A DNA stretch of 64,000 nt from Rhododendron vialii. Lineage: Eukaryota; Streptophyta; Magnoliopsida; Ericales; Ericaceae. Made by a program: the position numbers and the translations under genes. Under the pieces are notes generated by a model. It searched no databases. It worked only from the letters and a program-made list of their open reading frames with translations, and was not told where the DNA came from. Location: NCBI RefSeq assembly GCF_030253575.1, contig NC_080564.1:24700001-24764000 (forward strand), given 5' to 3'. Below, piece by piece: positions 17,526 through 31,168 of the stretch; position 1 is the stretch's first letter; every line of letters begins with the position of its first letter.

Positions 17526-20121
17526 TTACCTCCCTTCGAAATCTTTCAAAAGCATAGGAGAACCAACAACTACCCTAGAATCATCACTGATTTCAAGAGT
17601 CGGATCTCCTTCGGTATCCCTTTTGCTTGATGAGCTCAAACCGATGAGCTCCTCACTGTTACCATTTTCGGTATAATCAAGCTTTGATGATGCCTCTTGA
17701 ATCTGCAAAGCAGAGTCCAAGTTCCACAACACTTCTCCCATGGAAGGTCTATCAACCCCATAATCTGCCACACATTTCTCAGCCACTTCCGCGTACTTCA
17801 TCAATGATTCTGACCTAATCGCACCCACAAGATGAGGATCAATGATCTTCTCGATCAACCCCTTCTTATTCTGTTCCATTGCCCATTCAGCCAAACTCAC
17901 CTGAGCTCTTGGCAGTGATGGGTCTAAAGCAGGCCTAGCACATAAAACCTCAAACAAGACCATCCCGAAAGAGTAAACATCTGATTTCTCAGTCAGTTGT
18001 TGCTTTCTGAAGTACTCATGATCAAGATACCTGAAACTGCCCTTCACAGCCGTGCTAACGTGGGTTTGTTCCAAAGAAGGTGCATCTTTTGACAAGCCGA
18101 AATCAGAGACTTTGGCGGCAAAGTTCTCATCTAGGAGAATGTTTGTGGTTTTCACATCACGGTGGATTATCCCCTGTGAGGGTCCCATGTGGAGATAGTG
18201 CAAACCCCTAGCTGTACCGATGCAAATCTCAAGCCGTTGTGTCCAAGTTAAAGGAGACTGTATACATCTTTTTCCATAGAGGTGGTCGCGGAGACGGCCA
18301 TTGGACATGTACTCGTAGACAAGGATCATTTCTGACTGTTCATCGCAGTAACCAATTAGGGAAACAAGGTGGCGGTGGCGTACCTTGGAAAGGATTTGTA
18401 TCTCTGTCTGGAATTCGTTTATCGCTTGTGATGAACTAGCATTTCCACGCTTTATCGCAATCTTTGTCCCATTTTGTGACTCCCCAAGATACACCTTTCC
18501 AAACCCTCCAATCCGGATAACTTTACTATCATCAAACTTATTCGTTGCATTGCATAGGTCAGCAAAAATAAAAGCTGAAACCAGTTTTAGAAGACTTATC
18601 ACTTGAATAGCTAGACTTGCTCTTCATTGACGAGAAACTAAATTGGGTGGAATTGAGAGGAAGGAGCCAAGATGAGAAGCTGCCTCTCTTCTCATCTTTA
18701 GGCCTCCTTTGCCACCAAGACACGCCAATTACAAGCAACAAAATTGATGTTGCCCCCATTGCCAACGCGAAAATTGCAGCAATGCGGGTTTTACTTTGTC
18801 CTGATTTAGGACTTTCGTATTTTCCATTGGAAGAGAATGACCCATCTAGGCTTCCAGCAGAATTGCTCATTTTCATGACCTCAAGGCCATTGAGAATAGC
18901 ATTTGGGAGGGTTGAGGAAAGATCAGAAGCAGGGCCCACTTGAACCATTATGGAACTGTTTGAAATGGTAGAGGCATTCACCACAAAATCTTTATAGTAA
19001 GGGATGGCAAGGCCAAAGGTGAGGGTAGAGAGGTCAAGATTTGACACCCCCATAATCCCATTGACATAGACATTGAAATGTAATTCATCAAGGGATGTAC
19101 TCACAATATCACAAAAGTGCATTCTGATCAAGTAAGAGAAACTTGGATCAACAGGAAAAACCCAAGTGAGGTTGAAGTTGGCATCAGCCACGCCGGGATC
19201 TGCCATCTCCTCAGCTGTGGCGTATACCCAATTGGGAGCAATAAAAGGTGTTGCTTCGCCACCTGCCGAGTATTTGATGATATTCGGAGCCACAGATACA
19301 TCCTTAGCTCCTTCTGGAAATTCCATGAACTGGGTGTCAGGTAACCAAGTCCTCCACAGGGTATCATTTTGAGGAGTGATATTCGGTCCTCCCACATTCA
19401 ACCGATATGATACTTCAAGTGCATTGCTAGAATCGGGTATAAGACCGTCGGGAGCTGAGATAAGTTCGATGGCATTGATGAAGGCGAATGAATTCCCGAT
19501 TGGAGAGAACTTGAGGTAGAGTCCATTAGATGAGATGTTGATGAGGTATTCTTTGAAAACCATTGTAGTGTTGTTTTCCACTGAAAATTGGTTCAATACA
19601 ACAGTGGTATCAGCGGTGTCGACACTGAAGACAGCGGTTAAGAGATTGTATTTTTGGTTGGGTAGCGGGTGGAAGTAAAGGCGTAGCCAATGGCAGCCTG
19701 GTTTGAAGATGGGGAATTTGTACGTTGATTCATTTGGAAGATTCTTGCTGTAAGATATAAAGGAAGGGAATCAACTGAAGGAGAAGAAGAAGAGAGAGAG
19801 AGAATCAACAGAAGTTGATAGGTTTTCGTCAGTGGACAGGAACGAGGATGATTCGGGATCAGACATGAAGGTTCTACCATCATCAAGAAGGGTGTTTACA
19901 GGAGACCCACAATTGATGAGATAATTTTCAGGTGGTATGTATTTAGAAGGTAAAGGAAAGGAGGAAGAAGAAAAAGAAGAAGAATTGTCCCCTTGGGCAA
20001 TGCAAGGGATTCCGGAGGAGAACAAGAAGAGTGAGAGGAAAAGCAGGTGGAGGGAGGAGAGGGCACAGGCGTTCGACACCAAACTTTTGTCCTTGCCGCC
20101 CATTTGGGTTGTAAGTCGCAA
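17526..20121 (-). pseudogene. CrRLK1L malectin-like receptor kinase, frameshifted
   Basis: The order fits an intronless CrRLK1L gene (FERONIA/THESEUS relatives, cell-wall sensing at the plasma membrane). It has a hydrophobic signal segment (LHLLFLSLFLFSSGIPCIAQ), a malectin-like ectodomain (YLINCGSP, IFKPGCHWLRLYFHP, GGEATPFIAPNWVYATA, YLIRMHFCD), a membrane span (AAIFALAMGATSILLLVIGV) and a kinase with Lys in [20 protein letters not shown] and EKSDVYSFG. Three single-base frame changes break it: in the CT/TTC tract near 19790-19810, near 19740 (after ARIF, before NESTYKFP), and at 18559-18602 before [13 protein letters not shown]. The kinase also has unusual substitutions: [10 protein letters not shown] (first glycine of the loop now Arg), [11 protein letters not shown] where the family has GSFGYLDPEYF. 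The start could be 20121 or the Met at 20103. Independent sequencing errors could fake the frameshifts but not the substitutions. Confidence 0.85.
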
Positions 20122-20346
20122 CGATCAATGGCGGTGTTGAGCTAGGTGAAGCGGTGGAAATGGTTTAGTGGATGTAAGTTACATCAGATTTGTGCTAATT
20201 AGAATGTATATAGTTAGTGTTACAAGCCTATGGCAATCCAAATAAACAATTTTCTTCATAAAAGTAGAGATTGTGAAGGGGAATGGAGACAATGGGATTG
20301 GGGAACGAATAGTAAAGAATCTGTTCGCAATGAGACCTAACCCAGA

Positions 20347-20349
<3 letters not shown>

Positions 20350-20399
<50 letters not shown>
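20350..20399. repeat. (GA)25 microsatellite
   Basis: An uninterrupted GA run lies about 230 bp upstream of the CrRLK1L start; it reads (CT)n on that gene's sense strand. Confidence 0.95.
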
Positions 20400-20402
<3 letters not shown>

Positions 20403-20857
20403 TGCAGACATGAATGGAAGAGCAGTTGATGAATAAGAAAATCAATTTAGACACTCAGGGAAGAGAAATGCAGGGCAAACCTGAGTGTGTTATATTAACT
20501 ACCCCAACAAATAACAGAAGTCGAATGCCGCGTACCCAGTTGGTATGAGGGCCCAATCAATCATCTTAATTTAACTTGATAAATTCAAACCAAAAGAACA
20601 TACATTGCATAAGAAAAATCAAGAAAGAGGACAAAAATGTGGGGTTGTTTATACTATAATAATGCAAAATTTTCGGGTTAATCGTTTCTACAGCGATACA
20701 TGAGGATCCACAATCATTATCATGAGAATCAAAAAATACAGATAGACATTTATATTTTAATTGTGGATCAAAGAATATTGAATGGGCCTGTATATAAATA
20801 AATACAACGATACCTCATTAATTTTTAAGTAATGGATTATGCTACAGGTTTTTCTTG

Positions 20858-23800
20858 TTATTGCACTCTATAGCCTTGTTCTTCAGATCGCATATAAATC
20901 AGTGCCCTTGCCATCCTCTGCAGGGGAAATTTCAAAAGGAAAACAAAAGAAAAAACTATTTAATAACAGTGGCAAAGAACAGTTCGGACAATTCTTTCCC
21001 TCTGATAAAACCTATTTTTGGAACTATACAGATGAAGCAAAATGCATCAGTTATAATGGCCCATGGTCAGATTCTTTCCATAAGAGTTCTTGTAAATGGA
21101 TATGGTCAACCATTTACAATCAGTCAGTCAGGAAGCCATGAAACCTGCAACATAGAATCTATCACAGTAAAGGTTGGAAATCGATACCTCTTTTGTATCT
21201 CTCATGCGAAGGAGTTGCAATCTTTCCGATGGCCTCCGACTTGTTAGAGTAGCAAGCTGAAACATACATTTGCCACAATGAGACTATGGATACCATAATC
21301 CGGTCCTCCATATAAAAAGGTATTAAAGCTGTGGGTACCCAGAAACTGTAGCGCTCAGGATCCCGCGGTGTAGGCATCATCGATTCCGCTTTATCAAGTT
21401 CCAGACTTTTGATTCTATCTGCACGAGAAACGAAAAATACAAAATCGTGAAACACAAGATTTAATGCTGCATTAAGGAAAGAAAGGTGAAGTTTTCATTG
21501 TGCATGCAAAAATGGGAAGCAAATCAGGGCAAAAAAGGGATTCTACAGTTTTTAGTGGGAGGAAGAGTGAGGCGTAATAGAAATGAGTTTTGACTCTTTT
21601 GAGAGGGCTAACTAATAGCTATGCCGCCAATAAATTCTCTTGGCATTATAAACGTATCAACTTTAAGATTCCAACTTCGGCAACAGTCATACACTCACAA
21701 TAAGGACAGGACAGATGCCAATAACCTTAAACATAATCATGTTGAGAGGAAACTCAATTTAGCACCCTCTTTCTTAAACATACCTCGCCGTTGCTGTGCT
21801 GCCTCTCGTGCCCTTCTTATCCATTCCAGAGCAAATACAGCAGCATTATTCGTTAGTTCCTGTAACTGCGCGCTTCCAAAAATAAATTGGATGTACCAAC
21901 ATAGTAAACCAATGGGACAATGATATAAAACTTTTTAAACGAATAAATAGAATACGTAAGCAGTTGTCGGATCTATCGACTCAAACGAGGGAGGTATGGA
22001 TAGATCTCTCAGTCAGGTTTTTTTTTTTTTTTTAATCAACCCAGTCAGGTTCATGTGTCTCATTTTGGTTCTACCATCCATCCACATAAGAGTCTTTATC
22101 AGACAATGGCATCAAAAGGACTTTGGCTTTTACGGCAGGTTCATCACTTGCAACCGCAAAAGCAATTCACAAGCAGTTGAACTTCCTAAATTAATGTGGC
22201 TTAAATCTCGAATCTTGGACCAAGGAAGTGAAAAGCCAGAAAACATGCACCTAAAGTCCCATCTTGACTCTTGAGGTATAGGCTCAATGAGACCCTTAGT
22301 TTTGTAGGCCTTGGAGGCCATTTACAACTAAACGCAGTTTTATAACCTTTAGCATTTCATATGATCATTAATAAATCAAATAAGAGACAGGTGTGAGCCA
22401 GAATTGCAGCAACACTTACATCTTGTCTGTCTCTTGTCCCTTCTGATGGATATATATCCTGTTGCCATTCAACTTCAGCCACTCGATACCTTCATAACCA
22501 GAACTCAAGGTTAACTTCATATTCTACACAACTGAGAGCCACAACAGTACGTATTTCACAGTAAATGGTGATCAAACTAACCCATCTTGATCCCAATTAC
22601 GAATGATGCGGAATCTCCTGCGGCTTTCAAGCTGCGTAACAGTATACCCTTGTGAGACAAACCGAACTAGTAACGTACCAAATGGGACTTGAAAAGAGAC
22701 AAACTTCCTATACGCTCAGCAAGCGAATGAAGACTACAGCCTGACAATTCAAGTTATTAAGCCATTGGCTCTGTCAATGCAACAGAATGGGATCTCTATC
22801 TACTGAAGTACTGATTACCAGGGTTGTTCACTTTTTTAGTAGAATGGAAGCTTTCCAGGATATAAGGAGGAAAGTAACAAAGGAATAAAACAAGAGACAA
22901 ATATCATGTGTAATGGGCCTAATGGCTAGTCTGAGTATTGAAAAGATGAAAAGAAGAAAATAATGATGTTCACAAGCAATCCACCACCCAGAAATTTGTT
23001 CCTTGTGCTTCAAAAAGTTGGAGGGCTATTTTGTAATAAGGGGGGAAAAAATTACGATATACAGAAGAAAGACGATATATATAAGCATGATGATACGCAG
23101 ATATTCACCTCTAGAAAGAAACGTCCATCTGGAAGTGGCTCACACCTATCGAAAAGAAACAAAATTACTTACCAGAATCAGAATGACACAATAAGATAAG
23201 TGCAACAAAAAAACTAAAACTAGCAGTGTTTTGCAGAAACGCCTACTCAGTAATCTCCACTTCACAAGCAACATCGGCTATGGATCCAGTAGCAGAATCC
23301 GTTATAACCTGCAGTATTAATAATCAGTGATAGTGAGGAAGTATCTTATATTACCTTAGAAGAAAGAAAAGGAAGGTAAAGGACCGGTCACAATAATATA
23401 CCATTCCCATACGTCTATTCCCTTCCATGATCCTCCTGACCTGTCATCCAAATGTTGAAGAAAAAGTATCATGCGACGACTACTTTCTGTAGCAGAAGAT
23501 AACAAAATGTGAAATATGTGACACGTAAAATGACTTTGGCATGTTCGGATAGTCAATCGCAAGATATGCAAATATTGTTGCAATCCAGCTTGCTATTCAG
23601 AATTAATACTGGTCTTTCCTGGTTAAATTGTGGTTGACTGAACGTAGGAACCAGGAAGTGCAGATGGTGGAAAATGTGTGAATATTGAACTAAAGCCAAC
23701 TTGGGGATCGGCAATAGAAAAGCATGGTCGCCACCACAGTTGCTACCAGTGGCTGACTACACCAATGGACTTCGCAGCTAACAAAAAACCCAGGAAATCA

Positions 23801-26800
23801 AGTTTGTGTGGTTTGGTATCTGTTGGTTGATCTTAGACAAGGACCAAAGAGTAGATGAAGTACTGCTAGGTAGATGATGGCTCCAAAATGGGTGGTATAT
23901 GAATTGGGGTAATAGCAGGACAGATTTAAAGGTGGAAAGGTTTGGCTTTGTTCAGCAGGCAATAAAACACACTAAATAATTCCATTTCCATACTGGTTAT
24001 ACTGGCATGAGTCGTCCTGGTTGCTTTGGATTTCAATATTTCAACCAGAATTAGGCAATGGACTACAATTTATTTTCATGCATCACCTCAGAAAATGTTT
24101 GCCACATTGTTGCTCAACTATAACGATCAAGTTATCCTGGACCCATGCCGAATGTGACTAACAAGCTTTCACCTGGCCAACTCACCATAAGCCTATACCG
24201 GGGTTCAAAAATGTTGAGATGAAACTTCTGACATGGTAGGATAACATCCATGACGAAAAGAGGCAGCAAATCAGCTCCATAGTTTGTCAAACTATCGTGC
24301 TCCAGCTTCCTTTCAGCATACTCCTCAAGAAAGTTCTTTTGTATTATGTTGTTCAGTGTGACACTGTACAAGCCAAGCAAATGTTATGCAATAGACAACA
24401 TAAAGTAGAATTTAGAGTTACTGGAAGAATGATAATAGATTAGTACGCCAAGATCAAGGTGAATATACAAACTAACTTGGCGTAAATTAAATCATGAAGT
24501 CTAAATTCCAACTTTCAGCTACCTGGGTTAGGCCACGTGGATCAAATTCTCCAGTCGGCCTTCCCAAAACTATTTTCAGTACAACATATTTGTTTACTAT
24601 CATGTGGCTGCGGGATAAATGGAATCTACTGAACCAAACTAGACAAGCTGAATCAAAGTTGTCAAACAAGTACTGGCTAGCACACCGTTTTCTCTAACAT
24701 TTTGATACACAATAAAATTAGTTCTAATAACAAATTATCATGATTAATAAAATATGGACCCCAAGTTTTGTTAAATTACAATAAACTTCAAGCCTTTTTT
24801 ATCAAGAGAAAAAAATACACTAGATTTTTTTACCAGCCGAGATTTCGCTACAAGCCCGGTACCGGCTGGTATTTTGTCGTGTACAGAGCATAAGGTATGT
24901 ACCATTTTATTTCCGGTTCAGTACGGGATTGACAACACTAAGCTAAATAAGTACAAAAGCATGGGCAGGACAACAAAGCTGTCTCTTTTGTTACATTGCA
25001 GAGGCAAGTACTCGATAAAGCATGAAGCCAAGCAACTCACCTAATTGCGCATGTTCTGGGACTGATAAACAGAACTGTTCGGCAAAGTGGACATCTGTTA
25101 CCTAGTATTTTCCATCCGAGGATCAGAATGACATGGTGGACATTAAGATTCAAGAGACAGATAAACAGATATATGTCTACATGTAACCATAAGCGCATCA
25201 CCTCTGTCCATTGATTGAAACAGGCATGAACGGCAGAAGGAATGTCCACAAGGAGTTGTAATAGGTTCATATAGTAACTTAAGGCAAAGAGTGCAGTCAA
25301 AGTCATCTGTCCGCTCAGGTTGGCTTCTCCTCCCAATTGTGCTGGCAATTGTTCTCTCCAAAACTGACAGAGGATAGCTACAGAATGCCAGAAACAATCA
25401 GCAAAAATGACTTCTTGTAAGGGGACTAATTTAAAGATGGTAGAAACCAATTACACACATACCTCATAGGATCAATTTGAAGACCTAAAAGAATGACATC
25501 CCGGGCCAGCCCATATCTCTCTAACTGCCAATTTCAATGAAAGTGGTGTTACCGATGAAAGATATTATCCACACAGCAAGTATCTTAATCCTACCCCTTC
25601 GGTCGCATCATATATAGCTAAATTTCCATTTTCTGAAGTATCATGGGACATCTTTGGTGATTTTTCAGAAGATTCAACCAACACTTCTTCGATATTACCC
25701 CCATCCATAGAGAACTAAAATCCTAATTCCTGCCCACAAGAAAAGTTGTGGAGGCAGTGGGAATGTTTGAAAACTGGCAATTATTGAAATACCAAAACAA
25801 AAGTGACTTCGTTAAAACTAATTCAAGGAAAACAAGAACGAACAGAACAGCATATTAAGGATGTGGATACAACTTGCCACATGGCACACCCCTACACTTC
25901 CATGAACATCTATTGGGGAACACATGTCAACACTGTAGCATTAAATGTGGATAGCCCATTGGCAATGTATAGGGCAAACCCCATCTAGCAATACTCTTCA
26001 TGCAGATGGCCTGGTTTATACTACCACAATATTGCCCCCTTTCTCCACTGCAGTTGCAGATACACACAATTGGGGACAAACCCCACGAACTCATACAAGA
26101 CACCTATGGTGGGAGCAGGACCTAGGATCTAAACTCGGACCAAGCGACCATCAAGAGGAGACGTGGCTTTGAGGTTAGTGGCTAAAGATTGTCAAGGTTG
26201 CTTGACGATCCCCGCTCAAGGGTTGGCTCCACTTGACCAATCTTAGAAGAAAGGGCATTGACCAAGGGTACTTGAACAATATGTTTCAGACATTTTTATA
26301 TGTCACTCTTTTAAATATGTTATCAATGATACAATAAATAAAAAAATCACAAATATACTCCAAAAGTTACACTGCCTTTATATTATCCATATAGTAGCTG
26401 CATTCCACCAAAATTAGTAGAGTGAAATATGCATTTAAGAAGAAATGTTTTCCATTAATGCATACATCACAGATGGCAAATCATTTCATACGTACCCGAA
26501 GTAAATAAAACTAAAAACAAGATCAATGGATACAAATTTGTACTATTCTTCTTGTATCACTGTACCCAGGTTCACCAATGTTTAAGCGAAAGAATGGTGT
26601 CCCTACATGTCCATAGAGTGTTTGGTTCTGAAACAATATATAAACAAGTGTGACACATCTTGGGGAGTGTCCAATGATTGTGGGTGTCTGACACGGGTGT
26701 CCTACATGACGCATGACCTTCTTAGAAATGTTCATGCTCCATGATTCGTAGGTCACACTCTAGAAATATGGGATTGAGTAACATCATGGTGCTCTTACTT

Positions 26801-29800
26801 TATCACAAAAAAAAAAAAAAAGGGACATCCTGGTGCTCTTACCAAAATGAGTGCATTGGCTTTCAAAATGTAGGACTTTACAGAATCAGTTCGAATTGAC
26901 ATCACCTTCTCAGCATCCTTTAATGCAAGCTGAAATGATGATTAGCAGCATTTTAATAACGAGCTCAACCATCATGCCATTGCTTGAGAACCCATTTAAC
27001 CACACCAAAAAAACATAATTTAGACATACTTCAGCATGTGTTGTAGGATCCAGTCCACTCAATGGTTTATGTTCAGAAGCTGAGGGAGGTCTGTGTTTCA
27101 GAAATTGACAAAATCTGGTAGACGTGCAAGAGCAAAATACATTTCATAAGTATACAAATCTATCAACAGAAAAAACAGGCTCATGTGAAGGACGCAGTGG
27201 AACAGAACCTGATAATGGAAACATAATCATGAGACAACATTTAACCTCAGATAAGCACCACATCGGTTGCTGAGAATGACAGCATCGCCTGGTTTAATAG
27301 TATTAGCTCTGGAATAATAATTGACTGCCTGCACAAGGAATACAATCACTTGCCAGTTAGACAAGGAAAATTTATATGAAATCAATTCAAAAAATATCAT
27401 AGATTGTGTCCCTCAAGTGATATTTTTTTTTTTTTTCCAGAGGTTCATTTCTCATTAGGCACAGTACAGCAAAAGGTAATTGATTGTAAGAAACATCAAC
27501 AGATTACTTCGATTAAGAGTGCTCAAGACCTTCCACAGAATAACACTTCACACTTATGACCCAACTCATGACATAACAATTAGTACAACAAAGAAATAAC
27601 TGCAGTACAATTGAGACAACTTTAAGAGGCTACATTGGAAATATTCAAGCCCTGCACTATTTACAGTTCAGTGTATTACAAGGGTAACATCATGCATCTG
27701 AAAACCAGTGCTCGAAATGTCCTATGTGGCATAAGCAAAAGTACCAAACATGACCACGACAAAAAACGGACACAAAAAACTGGGGTGGCTTCTTCGCCAG
27801 GTTGATTACTGAAAAGTATGGGTGAGTCTGTTCTCAGTACTGTCTTTGCATCCAGACAATCTCAAAAAAGCAGAGATAGATCATGGAAAGAACACTTTGT
27901 ATATTTAGTATATTTTTTATTTATTGCTTCAAATGGTATGCAGATTAAGGGATATTCCATCAACTTATCTTCTACTGCAGGATGCCTTTAAATAGTTTTA
28001 AGTGTTACATTAGAAAAATGTAACCTATAGTGTTATTAATATATTACGGCTTAAAAATGTAAACTGAGGAAAATAAAACTCAAAATAGTCTTGCCTGCTA
28101 TGCATTCTCCTATTGCTAGCTTTCTTGACACATTACTTCATTTTTTCTATATTCATTGTTGTATTTCTTATCTAAGTTAGAAGTTTTAAATTCGTATGTA
28201 CATTTTTTTGGGTTATCAAATTGATGTATTCAATTTATGAAAGTTCAGACACATTTGGGGTGCAAAAATACTTTCCCAAGAATGTTGAACATTGCTATTA
28301 TGAAGTGTCACGCCCATGTAGGTCATCCGAGACAGACCAAGAGAAGTCCAAGAAGTCCACAAATGCTGTTCAGGTCAAGTATCTCAATTGCAAAATTTTG
28401 TAATCAAACAGAACACGTAGAAGAAATGTCCGCACACATTTGGGACTGATCATGTGTTGATGCCCAAAACGTGTCTGAAACAGAAATCTATAAGGTAAAA
28501 GTGCACATGCTACCAATTAGTAATCACTACTCAATATAGTTTCATATTCCAAAAGGCCTTCAATACATAAAGGGTAGTGTAGATATTATTCCACAATCCT
28601 TGAAGATGTTGGCACATCTTTAACTAAAAGTTCAAATATACTAATCGCAAAAGAGAGCAAAATGAACCAAATATGCTTTCTGGGCCAAAATGAAGGGGAA
28701 AAATCGAGAAGGGGAGTACAAAAGATAAACAGGCAGACGACATAAACATACAAGGCTCCCGGAAGTGCTTGATGAGCATGTTCAAAGGCAACAATCATAT
28801 GAACACCCACTACTTCAATCATATGAACACCCACTACTTCAATTAAGAATACCACCAGGACACCAACTGTACAAGACAGACATTCAGTGGGTCATTTGTG
28901 TTTTCATAAATACCAAATCTTTCAGTGTCCAAATCCAAATTCAGACACTATTGCTAATTTGCATAGATCAGTCAAAAGAATCGTATTAGGTTTGAAGAAT
29001 TTATTCACAATAAGGAACTCATAACAAAAACCATCAAAAATATGGATGCTTCATCAAAAATATGGATGCTTCATCATATATTCGGCATACAAATTCAGTA
29101 GACACCACTAAATTAGCAACCTGCCCTTGAATTACCAGCTAGTACACAAGGAGGAAATAATGAGGAAAACTAAAACAGCAAAAAATAACTACCAAATAGG
29201 CAAACAAAACTGGATTAGCAAAGCAAATGCTTCACCTCTTCGAAGCGATTGTCCCGGAATGCTTGGTTCCCCATCTGCATTAGATCGGAAACATGAAAAA
29301 GCCGCTCAACCGACATCATTGACGATGAATCTCCTTCATTCCCCTGCGCATTTCATTACACAACCCTCCCAAATTCAATTCACACACAAATTCAATTCCT
29401 CCGCACAAAATTCCATCTCCACGTGCATATATAGATGTACTTGTGCGCGTGAGTTGGCCCGGACACCTTGTTTGTAGATATACCTAGTATAAGTTAACCC
29501 TCACTAATATGATTAACATAAATTACGGTTTTTCAACTGAATTATGGAAAATATTTTGTAAAGGAGGTTTTAACAGGTTCAAAAACAACCCCAAGGGGTT
29601 GTCGAAGTGGTCTTGGCCTTGAACTTAGGGGTTTACTCCCTCCTAAGCTCTCAGCTCTCAGGTTCAATTATCCTTGCCAAGAGTTTCTCAGGTTCAATTC
29701 TCCTTGCCAACAACTCTTGGGGCCACTCATCCCACCTGTGACACGATTGTGGGAGGGATTGTAGGAATTATTCCGAGGTGCACGCCCGGGACAAAAAAAG

Positions 29801-29976
29801 TTCAAAAACTCCGGTTTCGTTTCTTGATACATTTTCTCACCAGCCAAACAACATAAAGAAAATTGCGAACAATAGAACCCAAAATTGAAGAGAGAGAGTC
29901 TCACCCCGACGAACTCTTCAACGTCATCGAGGCCTTGCAAGGTCGAACATGAAGAGGAAGCCCCGGTTATCATCAT
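20858..29976 (-). CDS. LON-domain/RING E3 ubiquitin ligase (LONRF-like)
   Basis: Eighteen coding exons on - (5' to 3'): 29976-29905, 29343-29236, 27328-27246, 27114-27030, 26929-26843, 25524-25463, 25377-25202, 25101-25041, 24363-24186, 23440-23402, 23308-23247, 23145-23109, 22631-22582, 22489-22420, 21865-21784, 21418-21339, 21256-21188, 20917-20858. All junctions are GT..AG and keep frame, giving 486 aa. A TPR-like helical part (GNQAFRDNRFEE, NYYSRANTIKPGDAVILSNR, about 45-165) is followed by a complete C3HC4 RING: Cys194, Cys197, Cys209, His211, Cys214, Cys217, Cys228, Cys231. A LON/PUA-like substrate domain follows (PLFVMDVILPCQKFHLNIFE, ACEVEITECEPLPDGRFFLE) and the tail ends EEQGYRVQ. 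Such proteins are thought to ubiquitinate targets recognised by the LON domain. Exon 16 starts DRIKSLELDKAESMM and seems to lack a short LNLTLDR-like block remembered from relatives. The start has two adjacent ATGs; the first is used. Confidence 0.92.
25525..26842 (-). other. Intron of the LONRF-like gene with repeat debris
   Basis: A 1.3-kb intron. Around 26540-26760 it holds a block rich in GTGTC/GACAC words (GTGTCTGACACGGGTGTCCT) that resembles blocks at 28225-28470 and 62820-63010. Nothing coding is seen. Confidence 0.45.
29589..29799 (+). mobile_element. tRNA-derived SINE
   Basis: An A-box-like stretch (TTGTCGAAGTGGTCTTGG) is followed by two B-box-like GGTTCAATT sites (the second reads GGTTCAATTCTCC), then a tRNA-unrelated body and a short A-rich end (GGGACAAAAAAAG). 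This is the plan of plant SINEs transcribed by RNA polymerase III. The B-box region is duplicated (CTCAGGTTCAATTATCCTTG then CTCAGGTTCAATTCTCCTTG). It lies antisense in the first intron of the LONRF-like gene. Target-site duplications were not resolved. Confidence 0.65.
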
Positions 29977-30147
29977 TCTTGAGAGAGAGAGAGAGAGATT
30001 GAGGGGAGAGCTGATTATTGAATTTGCGGAGACTAACTTGAGTAGAAGAGTCGAAGAAGTAGAAGAAAATTGAAAGAGGGCAATCGTGTTCTACCCTGTA
30101 TCCTTCATTATACGCACGGACCAAATTCATTTACGTGTGTTCCCTCT

Positions 30148-30152
<5 letters not shown>

Positions 30153-30211
<59 letters not shown>
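30153..30211. repeat. (CT)n(AT)n compound microsatellite
   Basis: About 14 CT units are followed directly by about 14 AT units, roughly 180 bp upstream of the LONRF-like start codon. Confidence 0.95.
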
Positions 30212-30214
<3 letters not shown>

Positions 30215-31168
30215 CTGTATAGATATCTTTTCTTTCACTGTATACAAAACAAAAGGGCGTGGACCCATGCAAATACAAATTGTTAGAAATGCTTAAATTT
30301 ATTTGATCTAAGGGTTGATGTGTGCTTTCAATTCTCTTAAGAAAATACTCATATTCTTACAAATATATTACAAAAATGCCTCACCATCAAGATTCAAAAG
30401 GAAATTTTAATTCCAATCGAGGTGGGTAGTGTCATAGACTTATAGGCACAGACAAGCACTAGTATATGTATATTATATTAGGAAATTGATTTTCGCGCTT
30501 CACTTTTTGCTGATGACACTCCAATCTTAATGTGAAGTTAACTTCATAAATAAAATGGAGCGCTATCAATAAAAAGTAGGGCGCGAATATCAAAATCTTA
30601 TTATATACGTACTGTACTCCATATATCTTGTCCGTATACTCTGTCTCAGACAATCAAGTCCAGTGGTCGGTCTGGAGTCCTTTCCAACTGTCGTTTTTAC
30701 TTGCCGATCCCACCAAATAAGGATCCATCAAGAATTTATTTTTTATTTTTTTATAATCGAAAAGTGTCAAGAAATATTTATTGTTTTCTTTTTTTTTCTC
30801 AAATCAAACGAAGGAAGAGGAAAAAAAATTCCTTTCCTTTCTTTTTCAAAGGTACGAAACAAACCCTAAGAAAATGGTCAAGAAAAAAGTGTGGGAAAAT
30901 ATAAAAGAAAATAGTATACTTAAAATTTGGTTTTTTTATTTTTCTCTCACTTTTTTCTAAATCGAATAAGGAGAAAAAAAATAGTATTCTTACCTTTTTC
31001 CTCTCGATGTGTAAAAAAAATTTAGTATTCTTTCCTTTTTCTTCTCTCCATATGTTCCAAAGTTTGTTTGGAAAATAAAACAAAGGAAAGGAACCTAATT
31101 TTTTTATCTTATTTGATTTGATAGGAAATAAAGAAGAAAACAACAAAATAAGTAATTGGAAAATTATA
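30212..31168. other. AT-rich intergenic DNA
   Basis: Homopolymer-rich sequence (many A and T runs, purine-rich AAAGGAAAGG words at 31080). No gene or structured repeat is recognised. Confidence 0.5.

Noticed and set aside
18617-18943. Plus-strand ORFs within the CrRLK1L gene
   Set aside because: The minus strand carries clear receptor-kinase motifs; the plus frames have none.
25803-26172. Plus-strand ORFs in a LONRF intron
   Set aside because: No domain, and the flanking minus-strand exons define this as an intron with repeat debris.
29589-29799. Calling a functional tRNA gene at the B boxes
   Set aside because: No cloverleaf with acceptor and anticodon stems can be drawn; the layout fits a SINE.
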